Below the pieces are notes generated by a model. It was not told the DNA's origin and ran no database searches. It saw only the letters and a list, made by a program, of their open reading frames with translations. The position numbers and the translations under genes were made by a program. A stretch of 64,000 nt of DNA. Origin: Epichloe hybrida. Lineage: Eukaryota; Ascomycota; Sordariomycetes; Hypocreales; Clavicipitaceae. The stretch is taken from NCBI GenBank assembly GCA_019022495.1, contig JAFEKR010000011.1:496001-560000 (forward strand), read 5' to 3'. Of this stretch, positions 43,150 to 54,893 are shown in pieces; within the stretch, counting starts at the first letter, position 1; each line of letters opens with the position of its first letter.

Positions 43150-43833
43150 AGTAGACAAAGATATTACCGGATAGCTACGACGGAGTCGCATTGCCGAATG
43201 AGAAGCGACTGGTACTGGAATCACGAAAACATTACTCCGTGCGGAGTATTTTGTACGAAATCAAGGTTCCCGGCACACCACCGAGGAAAGGGCTTGCAGC
43301 ATCATTCTTTGAACGGCGTAAGCTGCGGCCTGAACAAACACCACATCCAAAAAAAGGTCTCTAATATTCATGCGTTTTCGTCTCAAACGTTCCAAGGCCG
43401 TAGATATGTGGCAGTCATGTACATGTATATTATGGAGTGCCCCGTCAACGATTGGCCGTTGGCGTGGGCGGCCCCACATTCGCCCAAAGTAAACAAACGC
43501 GGTCAACGCCTGCCAACCATACACACGGCCTTCGTCACGACTACAGCCCGCCTCCCTTTTATCTAACCTGTTAACATTGCTAAGAACCGCTTCGATTGAC
43601 TGAAACCCCACAGGATCGCCGAGGAAAACATTCTCTATACGCCAACACGGCTTGGATCACTGCATCTCCGAAATGATTCGAAACATTCTCTGAGCTCGCC
43701 AAATTTCTTCTCGGTTGCGCCTGCTGGCTCGCCGTCGACTGCCGCGACAGCTGCAACATCCGCGTCCAGCACACGAGAGTTTGGCTACCGCCGACGACGA
43801 ACAGAAGAATCACGGGTCAATTTTTCCGTCACC
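43150..43833. other. Intergenic upstream of bir1
   Basis: No gene is supported. A palindromic ACTCCGTGCGGAGTATT element lies near 43232 and a CATGTACATGTA palindrome near 43427. The last ~200 bases are the probable bir1 leader. Confidence 0.6.
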
Positions 43834-46497
43834 ATGGATCAATACTTCACTTACGAGGCGCGGCTGGCCTCCTTCCAGAAGAATTCGAAGAAGAGAGGAT
43901 CTACTGCCAACGGGCGTGGCAAGACTCTCAGTTGGCCACACAAGCAGATCGCGCCAGCAACCGTATGTCGCGCCGAAGCGATCCTTGGAGCTTTTGAGCA
44001 TTCTGAACTTGCTGACATTTATGATGTAGCTTGCCAAAGCAGGATTCTACTTCCAGCCGTACCCCGAAAACCCCGATAATTGTGTTTGTTTTCTCTGCGG
44101 TAAAGGCTTGGATGGGTGGGAATCAGGTGACGACCCGCTGCAGGAGCATCTTAAGCACGCTTCTGCCTGTGGCTGGGCCATAGTTGCGGCCATCGAGTCG
44201 GATATTGAGGAATATGCTAAACAAGACCCGAGTTTACCTCACATGGTGGAGGCGCGAAAGGCAACTTTTGCTGGCAAATGGCCTCACGAGGGAAGGAAAG
44301 GCTGGAAATGCAAGACGAAGCAGGTAAGTCGGGAAGGCGCCCTTGAGAGTGGATTGTCTTGCTAATTGCCAGTAAATGTAGCTTGTTGAAGCTGGTTGGA
44401 AATACACACCCACCGAAGAGTCGGATGACATGGCTACCTGTGTATACTGCCAGCTGGCTCTGGATGGATGGGAACCAAGCGACAAGCCTTAGTAGGTCAT
44501 TTTATCACCATCTTGAATAAAAAAGGCTTGGCTAACAATTGGGAAGTGACGAACACTATAACCGATCACCTAACTGTAGCTTCTTTGCTCTCCTCAAGCA
44601 ATTCGGCGGCACGAAAAAGAAAGCCACCCGTGGCAAGGCTGTTAGAGGCTCCAAAGCGTCACGTCTATCTGTCCAGTCAGTCGCTACCGCTGCCTCAGAC
44701 ATCGCTTCAGTTGCCGATATGACTGCAGAGCCCGAAGATAGCGTTCTCACGACGACGTCGGCCCTGGGTCAGGGAGGCAAAAAGACAGTCACCAGAAAGA
44801 AAAAAGCCGCAACCACAAAGGCGGCGAGCAAGACTAAGTCAAAGAAGTCACAGGCTGTTAAAGAAGAGGAGGAGGAGGAGGAGGAGGAAGACAACGAATC
44901 AGTTCATGAAGAACTTCCTGTGCAGCCAAAAGCAAACAAATCTGCACGGGGGAAGAAGCGAGAAAGTGATGCCATGGACGACTCCGTTGTCTTCTTGTCC
45001 GAAGCCCCGGCTCCCAAAAAGCAAGCAACTGCATCTCGTGGAACTATCCAGATGGGTAGCTCCGCCATCACTGCCGAAGACGTTGAATCAGTCACCGCTC
45101 CCAAAGCGACAGGGCGCGCAAGCAGCTCAAGCGCCAAGTCTAACCGCAAGCCATCAGCGTCTGTGGCTTCATTACGCGCTGCGCCTGAGGATTTTCCAGA
45201 CGACGAAGAAATTGAACGTCAACTTGAGGCCGAGCTGGACAAATTCACTACTGATGACGAGATGGCCCATGATTCGGATTCAGAACGCTCTATGGCGAAG
45301 AACAAGACCACAAAGGCAACGGCAGTCGCCGTCAAGTCTCAAGACTACGCCATGTTCGATCCGGCTGAGATAAAAGCAGATGATGAAGCTTTGGACGAGG
45401 AACTTCGAAATCTCCAGGCCGAGATGGAGGTCGATGAGCCAAAGCAGGAGCTCCATGCTCCCAAGAAAGGGCACAAAGCAGGAACAGGAACCCACAAGGC
45501 ATCAAAGCAGACAAGGGCAAGGAAAGCAAAAGCGCCATCACCGCCCCGAGAATTGGAGCCGGAGCCGGTGCCGGTGCCGGAACCAAAGGCGAAACCGGAG
45601 ACAGAGACAGATATGATCGAGCCCCCGGTGGAAGAAGACGAGAATGAAGAAAGCATTGGCAGTACAGACACGGTGGTCAAGAACACAGAGTGTGTGCTGT
45701 CTCCTCCAGCGAAGAAGCCTCGTGGAAGAGCTGCCAATTCCTCCCTGGCCTCGAATGCTAGCACCAAGTTGGCAGATGCACCTGCTAAAAAAGGTCGTGG
45801 TCGACCAGGGAAGGCAGCTGCCAGTTCCTCACCGCCGGAAAATTCTCCAGCACCCGTTGTGGATCAGCCTGGGGACCTCGAGTCCGAGATACACGAGGAT
45901 GTTGATGAGATGGAAGCTGCTACAGCTCCATTGCCCAAGCCTTCTTCACCTGTTGGTCGGGGCTTGTCTTGCCAAGTAGTTTCGGAACCACGGTTGGTAG
46001 CTGAGCCCCCGTCGACTCCAACCAAAGTTATATCTCCAGCTCCGTCCGCCCGGCAGCCCGCTTTGTCACCATCTCAGTCACCGCAGTCTTCTGATGCTGA
46101 AAACCAACCCCCCTCGTCTGTACCAGTGGCCAACGCCAAGACAAGGCGGGTCGTACTTGCTCCTGTGGCAGCTACGCCGATGCGCAACTCTCCCTTAAAG
46201 CGTAACATGCTGGCTGCTGGATTGCAAAGCCAAACTCCCTGGACTGTCGTCGACTTGGATGCGGTCTTGGGAACCGCAGGTGTGATGGCGGACAAGGAAA
46301 ATGCGGTCAGCCGCCTGTTGAAGCAGGGTACAGGCCTCAGCAGTCCAGAGAAATTGATGACGGTCGAAGAATGGATATATTTCAATGCAGGCGAAGCAGA
46401 GAAGAAGCTCAAGCATGAATGTGAGGCAATGGTCACACGGTTTGAACAGGAAGGTACCAGAGCTATGAACGTTCTGGAGGATTTGCCCGTAGAGTAA
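43834..46497 (+). CDS. bir1: Bir1, survivin-like inhibitor-of-apoptosis repeat protein of the chromosomal passenger complex
   Basis: Two-BIR protein that in yeasts is the survivin-like subunit of the Aurora B/INCENP complex at kinetochores and spindle. Exons 43834-43962, 44030-44323, 44382-44491 and 44547-46497 (phases 0, 0, 2) give 827 residues. BIR1: Cys63, Cys66, His83, Cys90. BIR2: Cys161, Cys164, His181, Cys188. Both fit C-x2-C-x16-H-x6-C exactly and both contain the family's LDGWE. From about residue 195 the chain is long, charged and disordered: a basic KKKATRGKAV block, acidic Glu runs (~300), repeated KKPRGRAAN- and KKGRGRPGKA-type AT-hook-like basic motifs, and Ser-Pro sites. The last ~100 residues (SPLKRNMLAAGLQSQTPWTVVDLD, VEEWIYFNAGEAEKKLKHECEAMVTRFEQEG) are helical and resemble the conserved Bir1 C-terminal domain thought to contact partners. 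Confidence 0.92.
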
Positions 46498-47551
46498 AAG
46501 GGCATGGATGAATTATGCACAATGGCGAAATCTGGACGGTTGACAAGGACTGGAGGGATGAAACATGATGTCTACGGAATTCGGGTGCATGAGCATGGAC
46601 AGGCGTTTTTGGGTTTTGTTTCGAATGCAATAAGCATTCCGGTCACTCAGTGTGCGCTAATCGATTTATGAGCATGTCAATGACCATACGGACTAATACT
46701 CCGTACACTCATGAATGCATGACTTGTTGGGTGGACTGCATCAGTGCTTCTTCATCAACAAGTTGTCGAGTGGAAACTGGATCTTACCTGCCCCATGTCA
46801 AGCAAGGCCGCCATCGGTTCCACATGACCATGTCAAAGAACAAATAAAAGATGACAGGGAGACTGAAAGATACACCGGACGCAGGTCTTGATCACCGGCA
46901 ACCCGTGACGAGGAAGTCACATCGTCAGCGTCTTGCAGTCTGCAGTGCAATCTGCATCTAGCCGAGATTGGCAGCATCGGAAGGAATGAGGTGATGCAGA
47001 TTGCACAGCATTCTGATTATCTTCCGGCCCCCCATTGCGGCGCATATGTAGTAGTGAACATGGCTTGTTGATACGAAGAAGTCGGACGATGGCTTGACGC
47101 CAGTGGCGCCAAGGACGGGGCGAGTTCTGCTCGGGGCAATGGGGGGTGGTTTGTGCGAGCCGCTGCGGGGCATTTACTGGGGCGGGAAGTGGTCATGTCG
47201 AAAAAAAGGTTAAACGGAAAGTATTAGATGCTTTTTTTTTATTTTTTTTTACGAAAATGATGAGACGAACTAGCAGCGTGAAGCATCAAGGTTTTCGGGG
47301 TGCCGTAGTAGATTTTTCTCTCTCTCTCTCGATCTCGATCTCGAAAAAAAAAAAAAGGTATGACCTGCACGTATGGAACCGCTGTGTCAGACCCCATATA
47401 AGCAGCCAGGTAGTTCCGTATGTTCAATCTCTCTTGACGATTTACGAACGATTTATCAAGGTCCCCATTCCAGACGCGGAGACGTCGTGAACAAGAAGAC
47501 CAATAAATTGTTCTCGCTAGACCAAACCCACCGAACCCACCACCCAACAAG
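46498..47551. other. 1.05 kb intergenic with probable nuclease promoter
   Basis: No gene is supported. A CCATATAAGC element near 47393 about 155 bases before the next ATG is a plausible TATA-like box. CT and TCGA-rich microsatellite sequence lies near 47319-47345, followed by A12. Confidence 0.55.
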
Positions 47552-48412
47552 ATGCGCTTCACTGCCATGTGCTGCATCTTCATCACGGGCGTCTACACGT
47601 CGTCGACGCCAGACATCACCTTCAAATGTCGCCACATGCCCGAGATCTGCACAAACATGTGCTGGGCGATGCGGTGCGCGGAGCCGCGCTTCCCCCAAAC
47701 GCTGACGTGGGACAACCGCTCGGTCGGCGACAACGTCATGTACCCGAACCTCAAGGCGTCCGGGTGCAAGATCGCGGACAACAGGTGCAGGGAGCACCGC
47801 GTGCAGCACGGCTCCATGGAAGGCGTCTTCTCCATTTGCGACGAGTACCCCTTCTACTTCACCCTCGAGAGCGGCCTGGCCAACGGCCACGCCGTGTCTC
47901 GATGCGTCCGGCGCAACGCCAACAGGGCGCAGGCCAAGAGCCTGCGGGCCACGTACACGCCGTGGAGGAAGCAGGGCCTCGGTACGCACAAGCTGCAGGT
48001 TGGCATCGCGGATCCCGGGTACAAGGGCGTGAATTACTGCCTGAACCAGCCTTGCGTCAACGACGGCTTCGAGATGCAGGACGGCATGGCCAAGATCGAC
48101 GGGGTCGACGGGGTCGACGGCATCGATGACCAGAGGGAGCCGCCGCCGCCGCCGCCGCCGTTCCGCTTCTTCAAGACGGCGTCAGGGAACATCATGGCCT
48201 CGCTGGATGCGCTGACGCTGGGCGTGAATTTCACGAGGGCACTGCACGACGACGAGGAGGAGGACGAGGACGAGGGGGAGCCCGAGGAGACTATTATGCT
48301 GGACCGTTGGGCCGAGGAGGTGGAGGGCGCGCGAGTCAGATTTGTGAGTGATGTCTTGCTTGAGGAGGTATCTGCCGAGCATGCTGCTCTTGTTGATGCT
48401 CTTGTTGAGTAG
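47552..48412 (+). CDS. Secreted NucA/NucB-like deoxyribonuclease domain protein with acidic tail
   Basis: Single-exon, 286 residues. Residues 1-18 are a signal peptide (MRFTAMCCIFITGVYTSS). The mature part begins with a Cys-rich stretch (ITFKCRHMPEICTNMCWAMRC). At residues 96-100 it has CDEYPF, then SGLANGH and RCVRRNANRAQAKSL. This order, Cys-Asp-Glu-Tyr-Pro followed by a Gly-rich loop and an RCVxxxxNxxQ block, is what I recall for fungal members of the DNase NucA/NucB family, where the Asp/Glu pair is catalytic. In the bacterial enzymes this domain degrades DNA non-specifically outside the cell. From ~185 the protein departs from the family: GVDGVDGID, eight prolines, then an acidic DDEEEDEDEGEPEE run and a helical end. 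No membrane anchor is seen. The nuclease assignment is inference; secretion is well supported. Confidence 0.65.
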   Translation: MRFTAMCCIFITGVYTSSTPDITFKCRHMPEICTNMCWAMRCAEPRFPQTLTWDNRSVGDNVMYPNLKASGCKIADNRCREHRVQHGSMEGVFSICDEYPFYFTLESGLANGHAVSRCVRRNANRAQAKSLRATYTPWRKQGLGTHKLQVGIADPGYKGVNYCLNQPCVNDGFEMQDGMAKIDGVDGVDGIDDQREPPPPPPPFRFFKTASGNIMASLDALTLGVNFTRALHDDEEEDEDEGEPEETIMLDRWAEEVEGARVRFVSDVLLEEVSAEHAALVDALVE

Positions 48413-49487
48413 ACGTCGGGGGGTCGGGAAGCTCTCCCTCCTCCAAGAAGGGTCTGGGGTGAGATGCCGTGAGGCCGTGAGAATGAGAGCCGTTGACGAA
48501 TCGTACCATTATTATTACTAATCCGTACATGTAAAAAAAAACTTCTGCCGCTGCGGACTACGGACTACTCATGTATGTATGTAGCTACCGATCCCCGGTT
48601 CGGCCTATTAATTGCGGCAATTTTGCTGCCTCGCTCCTTCCATGACGGTTTCCACCAGTCGGAGTCGTCTATTGATCTGTACATAATCTTGCGGATGGAG
48701 TCGGGCATGATTTGCAACTACCGGGGTTCGAATCCCAACCCCAATCCCAGTTCCCAGTCATGACTTTCTCCCTATTACGTCGGTAATCCGTAGCATGACT
48801 CCGTACTCCGTACTTTTACTCTCTCATGACTATGGATTAGTCGGGCCACCAGTTGACCAACTGAAACTGGATTAGTCCGTGATATTACGGTCCGTACGCT
48901 TTTGAATGGCTGCATCCCTCTGCTCTGCTCTGCTCCCTCCCCAGAATTTCGTGGACCCGCAGGCTTGCCTTGCCGTTGCCGCTCTTGTCATCCAACAAGC
49001 CAAGGTCTGCGGCAGAATCTCCTCTTTCTGATACCAAGCAGCCGAGCAGCCAAAGCAGCCGAGTTGTTGCTGCTCTCCTCCCTTCAAGCCATGACTTAAT
49101 AGCGGGAGACTCTTCCTCTGCCCTTTTCCCGCCGCTTAAGTAACTCGCCTGGACATGTCACCAAGCGCAAGCGCCTCGACGCCGTCTTCACTCTTCACTC
49201 TTCACTTGTCGGGCCTCTCTCTCTTTGCTAACGGCCTTTTGAAATCCAAACATTGAAAGGCTGCCAAGACCAGCTCCTTCCGGCTCTGCATCTCCGTTCG
49301 CCTGTAAGCGAGAGCGAAATCGACCGCGGGACACGGCAACTTGCGCGCGCGCGCGTGTGTTTTATTTTTATTTTTATTATTTTTATTTTGCCTCTCGACG
49401 GTCAAGACTAGCATTGGCATTTCCCAGCCGCCCTCTCTGATCCTGATCGCATCTTGAACTCTCTCCTCCTTCACACAAGTCGCGGCC
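48413..49487. other. 1.07 kb intergenic
   Basis: No gene is supported. Several TACGGACTA/ACTCCGTA motifs lie at 48550-48570, 48790-48815 and 48880-48900. A TTTTA/TTATTTTTATT tract lies at 49370-49390. The final CT-rich stretch is the probable leader of the carrier gene. Confidence 0.6.
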
Positions 49488-51332
49488 ATGAGTGAAGTCG
49501 AGAAACCGAGTCCAATTAATATTGGTGCCGCGGCTTCTTCCTTTAGCTCTGACCTGGATCCCCTGACCGACCCGGATGCCGGCTTGTCGGAGGCCCAGAA
49601 AAAGGAAGTGGTAAGCTTCTCCTCTCCTCTCATGAAGATAGCCTCGACTTCTGTTCTCGTTGGATGAAGTGCGCCGACCTCGCTGACATGGACAACGCTT
49701 TGCTTGGACTAGGAGCGCAAGCTACTTTGGAAACTTGACCTCACTCTGATACCATGGGTATGTCCTCGAACCTTTCTCTGCCATGGCAAAAAAATGTTGC
49801 AAAAATGTGCATCGGATGGCCATCTCCGGTGTTTCTTGCATCTTCTACCTCCATGGTCTTTACACTAACACTAAATCTTCTTCTGCCTTGCTAGCTCTGT
49901 CTGTTGTACTTGATCTGCTCCTTGGATCGCACTAATATTGGGAACGCCAAGATTGCTCATCTGGAGAAGGACCTTGGCATCGACCCCAAGTCGATGAAGT
50001 ACGCCGCCACTCTTATCATTTTCTTCGTCTCATACGCCCTGTTCGAAGTACTTGCCAACTTTTTGCTGAAAAAATGGAAGCCTTCTCGGTTCATCCCATG
50101 CATCATGTAAGCTAAGCGAATTTCATACCCTCCTCCTTCTTCTTTCTTGGTCCGATCGACCTGGCTGAAAGAATTTGCGCTGATGGCACTGCTTCGTCAG
50201 GATCGTGTGGGGGTTTTGCATGCTTGGCATGGGCTTTGTCAAGAATTGGTCCGGACTCATGGCAGCCCGTTGGTTCCTTGGCCTCGCTGAGGCTGGATTG
50301 TTCCCCGGAGTCAACTACTATCTTTCATGTTGGTACAAGCGAAACGAATTCGGCGTGCGCGCCGCCATCTTCTTTTCCGCCGCCGCGTTGGCCGGCTCCT
50401 TTGGGGGTCTTCTTGCCGCCGCTATTCAGAAAATGGACGGTCTTCGGGGCATTGCGGGCTGGGCTTGGATCTTCATCATCGAGGGCGTGCTGACCATTGT
50501 TGTCGGAATTCTGTCCTTCTTCATGGTTCACGATTTCCCAGATGAGGCCAAGTTTTTGGATCCCGAAGACCGTGCCCGCGTGCTGCTGCGGCTCAAGAAC
50601 GACAACCAACACTCTGCCAAACATGAGGACTTCAAGTGGGATTACATGTGGGCTGCCATCAAGGACTGGAAGACTTACAACGGCATGCTCATCTACATGG
50701 GACCTTTGATGCCGCTGTACTCTTTCAGTGTCTTTTTACCCACCATTATTCAGTCCATGAGTTTCACCTCGCCTGACCAGATAGTTAAAAACCAGCTCCT
50801 GAGCGTTCCGCCATATGCAGTGGCAGCCGTGCTGACAGTTGCTGTCGGCTTCTGGTCCGATAGAAGTCAGAAACGAGGCGTATTCATCATGGGCTCTGCG
50901 GCGGTTGCAACTGTTGGATTCGTCATGCTGATAGCAAGCACAAACCCGGCGGTGCAATACGCGGGTACATTTCTCGGGGCCATGGGAATCTACCCACCCA
51001 TTTCCCTGACGATAGCCTGGGTTGCCAACAACGTCGAAGGGGTGTACAAGCGTGGCATTGTTCTTGGATTCGTCATCGGCTGGGGCAACCTCAACGGCGT
51101 CGTGAGCAGTGTCATTTATCGCTGGTCCCCACGCTATTTCCAGGGCCATGGGACCATCATTGCGTATCTTGTTGTCTGCATGTTTGGAGGATCTTTACTT
51201 TTCGCGACACTGCTGAGCATGGAGAACAAGAAGCGGCGCCGAGGCGAGCGAGATGACTGGGTCCAAGGCAAGACGGAAGCCGAGATTAATGCTCTCGGCG
51301 ACAAGCGACCAGACTTCTTGTACACCATCTGA
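49488..51332 (+). CDS. MFS anion:cation symporter (Dal5/Tna1 allantoate-nicotinate type)
   Basis: Plasma-membrane proton symporter of the ACS family, members of which carry allantoate, nicotinate, biotin or pantothenate. Exons 49488-49610, 49713-49757, 49895-50106 and 50201-51332 (phases 0, 0, 2) give 503 residues, the usual length. The 15-codon second exon (ERKLLWKLDLTLIPW) leads into TM1 (LCLLYLICSLDRTNIGNAKI), whose DRTNIGNA is the family signature. Next come YALFEVLANFLLKK, MAARWFLGLAEAGLFPGVNYYLSCWYKR (the loop 4-5 motif), a long central loop (DEAKFLDPEDRARVLLRL) and six C-terminal helices ending near PDFLYTI. Substrate cannot be read from sequence; nicotinate or allantoate is typical. 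It has no transporter or catabolic partners nearby to narrow this. Confidence 0.9.
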
Positions 51333-52703
51333 GCTGTATTACTTAGTCTATGCGCTCGCTGTCTGCCTGCCTGAAGCCGAACCGTGGTTGGACAATGCAA
51401 CAAACAGAACCATGGCGTCGGGCGCTTTCGTCTCGTACAGTAGAGATCCAGGAAGTCGTCGTGGAACATGTTGGGTAGACAAAGTATTTCTTAGACTTTA
51501 TATATACATATATATATATATATGGATTATCGTCGGTAGAGTCTGGTGTTGAAGTTTGTACATGATCAAAATCGCACTCATTGGTCATGTCCATGTATGA
51601 TCCTGAACATGTTGAATCAATTGAACAACAAGAGTGTTTGTTGCCAGGAGGAAGGATGATGGGGCAGTGGGCGCAATGACGGGACAGCCGCCGCCAACGA
51701 GGTGACACTCACATTGCACAAGAAATCCCCGCCTCATTACAAACCTGGTCACAACATGATGACGGATGACGGATCGATTGCATGGCCGACAGGGGGGGCA
51801 TCGTGTTTCCGCAGCGCATCCGAAACACTGGGAACAACAGGCGTTGGACAAAAACCATGTGGGAGGAGTCTTCAACAAGGCATGACGACTTTTTGCTTCG
51901 AATATTCCCGTTTGATTGAAGCGAAACAAATCATCATCTTTCAAATGCCGCCATGGGATCTGCAATTATCTCTCTCTCTCACATGTGTGTGTCCCGGGTT
52001 TCGGCTTTCGGGTCCCGAGTTCCGGGTTCCGAATCCTGAATCCTCATGCCATGCACGTTCCCTGCTCGATTGATCCTGCCCGGTTTCCCCCAACGCGGGA
52101 AAAAAAAAAATAAAGGCAACAAACGGAAAAGAATAATCCGTAATCTCACTCGTTACACCAGCCGGGACGCCACGTGAAAGGGCGGGCGGGCCAAAAAAAA
52201 AAGGGAAAATCCTTGATCGAGGATCTCGCCAAAAAGACGGCTAAACACATGACGCAGAGTGGTACGGACGGTACGCTCAACAAAGAAAGATTGGTTGTGC
52301 TTCCGAGCTTCCGGGCTTCCGGGCCTTTTCGCGTGCTCTGCGGATTTTATTTGTCGAGGAGCGCTTTTTTCACGTGGACTTGTGTTTTCGTGGTCCGATA
52401 CCCCGGGGGCTTGTATGGGACAAAGGGTGGTGGGAATTACTTGAGGCGTTTGCTACGCAAAACAAACAAAGAATAGAAAAGCATGGCGCAATTCTCCAAA
52501 GGTTGTCAGTGAGGGCCGCGAGCAGAGAACTGACTACTACTATCTTGGGATGTAAACGGGGGCCGGACATTCTAAACAGAAGAGTACACGTTTATTTCAT
52601 TTTATTTTTATTTTTTATTTACCATTGATTTAATTTTAGTCTTGTCTTTTGTTTTATTATTATTATTTTTTGTTTTTTTTAAATCCATCAGTCAAAAGGC
52701 AGC
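51333..52703. other. 1.37 kb intergenic
   Basis: No gene is supported. It contains a TATATA tract near 51500-51522, direct CGGGTTCC/GGGTCCCGAG repeats near 51995-52035, A10-type runs near 52099 and 52195, and an AT-rich TTTATTTTT block at 52595-52680 just upstream of the GPCR start. Confidence 0.6.
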
Positions 52704-54315
52704 ATGCCATCCTCGGAGCACTTCACCCCCGACCAAGTCGGCACAATCATCACGCTCGAGAGACTCGGGGGGTCCATCAGCCTCGCGGCCGTGACACTCA
52801 TCTTCCTCGCGTACGGGCTCATCCGCGGCGTGCGCAATGTCCAGAACACATTCATTGTGTTTGCGAGCGTGTCCAACGTCGGCGCAAGCATGGCCTGTAT
52901 CATTGCCATGGACGGGCTGGATCGAGGCAAGGAATCGTCGCTGTGTCGGGCGCAGAGCTTCTTATTCGAAATGTACGTCATCCTGTCTGCCCTGTCCTCT
53001 CAACCAAGAAAGAAAAGAAAAACATACCAGATGGGGAGAGAGGGGGGGAAGGGGGGGGGGGGCTGACGCTCCATTCTCCGAAGCAAGGTTCATGCAGTCT
53101 GACCCGTGGTGGTCCCTCGCCATGGCCATCAACGTATTCCTCGTCTTCTACTTCCGCACGAGTCCCGATTCTTTTCGTCGATGGTGGTGGATCTACTGCG
53201 TTGTTTGCTACGGAGGTCCCTTTTCCATTGCGCTGGCTCTATTGCTGGTGAGCAGTCCGAAAAGGGGGGCTGTGTATGGGGATGCAACGGTATGTACTTG
53301 CGCGTGTTGTGTCTTTTTTTTCTTTTTTTTTTCAAACGTTCGCATCTCGTCATCTCGTCATCTCGTCAGACTTGGGGTGTTTTTTTTTTCCTGACCTGTG
53401 TTCCCGTTCGCGCGAGGCGTGTAGATCTGGTGCTGGGTAGACGCCAAGTGGGATGCCATCCGCATCTACACTTACTACCTCTTGGTATGGATCTGCATCG
53501 TCGGCTCCCTCATCTGTTATGTCCTGGTGGGATACCACGTGTTCCGCTCGAGGAACCGTCTGCGCAGCTTCTCCGCGACCAGGAGTCGGCATGGGGACCA
53601 CGGACAAGACGGCTGCTACGGCACCGTCACCACAGAGGTGCAAATCATCCGTTCCTCCGCCGCCGCCGCCGACGTGGCCAGCCCCCAAAAGGCTCATCTC
53701 GGAACCCAGCAGCAGCAGCAGCAGCATCATCATCATCATCATCATCCCTCCTCCCCCGCAGCACAGTACTTCTCTACCGTCTCCGCGACCCCCCTGCGCA
53801 AGACCCCCGAATCAGGTCCGCTGGGCCGCTTCGCAACCGCCACCAACTCGGCCGCCTCCAAGTTTGTCGTCGCAGACCCCGTCAAGCGGGCCTACCTCCG
53901 CACAAGTCTCCTGTTCGCCCTCTCCGTCCTCGTCACCTGGATCCCGAGCAGTCTCAACCGCATCTACAGCTGGATGCAGGGCCAATCTCCGTACCAGTTC
54001 CACGTGGCTACCTCGGCGGTGCTGCCTCTGCAGGGGCTATGGAACTCGCTCATCTTCTTCATATCCAGCTGGGACGTGGTCAAGAACCATCTTCATCTTC
54101 CTCGCAAGCTGCGTCCGGGTCCGGGTCCGGGTCCGGGGAGGGTTTCTCGCAGATCAAGGCACGACGCTGGCTTCGCTGCGGCTGATCGCACCGTGGTGAG
54201 CAGGGCCGAAATTCGGCCGTCGACCGGGTTTGACGATGACTCGGCTACAATGGGGAGCGATGTCGAGCTGAGGAGCGTCGAGGTCGCGGAACAGAAGGCG
54301 CAGTCCCTATCATGA
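52704..54315 (+). CDS. Class V cAMP-receptor-like G protein-coupled receptor
   Basis: Seven-pass receptor of the fungal cAMP-receptor-like group. Exons 52704-52972, 53088-53289 and 53425-54315 (phases 2, 0) give 453 residues. TM1 is LAAVTLIFLAYGLI, TM2 lies in TFIVFASVSNVGASMACIIA, and TM3 in DPWWSLAMAINVFLVFYF with the preceding Cys in SSLCRAQSF. TM4 is WWWIYCVVCYGGPFSIALALLL. The third exon starts IWCWVDAKWDAIRIYTYYLLVW (extracellular loop 2, TM5). The third cytosolic loop is long (~90 residues) with a polyGln-polyHis run from CAG/CAT repeats. TM6 is LLFALSVLVTWIPSSLNRIY and TM7 QGLWNSLIFFISSWDVV. The tail has Gly-Pro repeats from a GGGTCC satellite. The ligand is unknown; carbon or nutrient sensing is the usual assumption. 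Confidence 0.88.
53709..53748 (+). repeat. CAG/CAT trinucleotide run in GPCR third loop
   Basis: Six CAG-type then seven CAT codons encode poly-Gln followed by poly-His in the third intracellular loop. The repeat falls in a loop that usually contacts G proteins. Confidence 0.95.
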
Positions 54316-54893
54316 CTTTGGGACCTGGTCGATGGTAGTCCATGTCGATCCAAGGACATTGACATGGACAAAGTCAAGATGTGTATTCGAAAGTCCATTA
54401 ACGCCAGTTGCTCAAGTCTTGGCCTGGCCGTCATGGATTTGTCTTCGTCCTCACCCGTTGACTTTCAAGCCTTAGAATCTAGGTCCATTAGTTGATTAGT
54501 CACGAGCTCATACTTGTTTTTTATTGATTAGCGTATTGTTTTCCTTCCATAATATCATCATGTTCGTATCCTATCATCCTCATCCAATGTACATACAGAA
54601 TCTCGTAGTCCCAGCCATGTCAAGTGCTAGCGTAGAGGTAGAAGGGAGGAAAAGAGGGGGAAAAAAAAGGAGAAAAAAAGGGAGGCCTGTGCACAAGTAC
54701 ATCATCACATTCATTCATCTCTCATCGTGCCGAATTGCCACATGTTCCTCATCAAGCGATGCCCCGGTGCGTCCAAGGCGCGGAGCCACATAACAGCCAC
54801 TGTCTGTAGACAGTAGTTTCCAAAAATACCTCCCTTTTTTTGCTTCTAAGAACAAATACGCCTACCCAAAATTAGTTTTTATTTCCCTTATCA
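54316..54893. other. Convergent 3' intergenic region
   Basis: 578 bases between the stops of the GPCR and the multidrug carrier. It is purine-rich near 54640-54690 and otherwise unremarkable. Confidence 0.6.

Noticed and set aside
48700..48740. GGTTCGAATCC sequence resembling a tRNA T-arm
   Set aside because: No matching acceptor stem, D-arm or box A at the right distance; isolated B-box-like hit.
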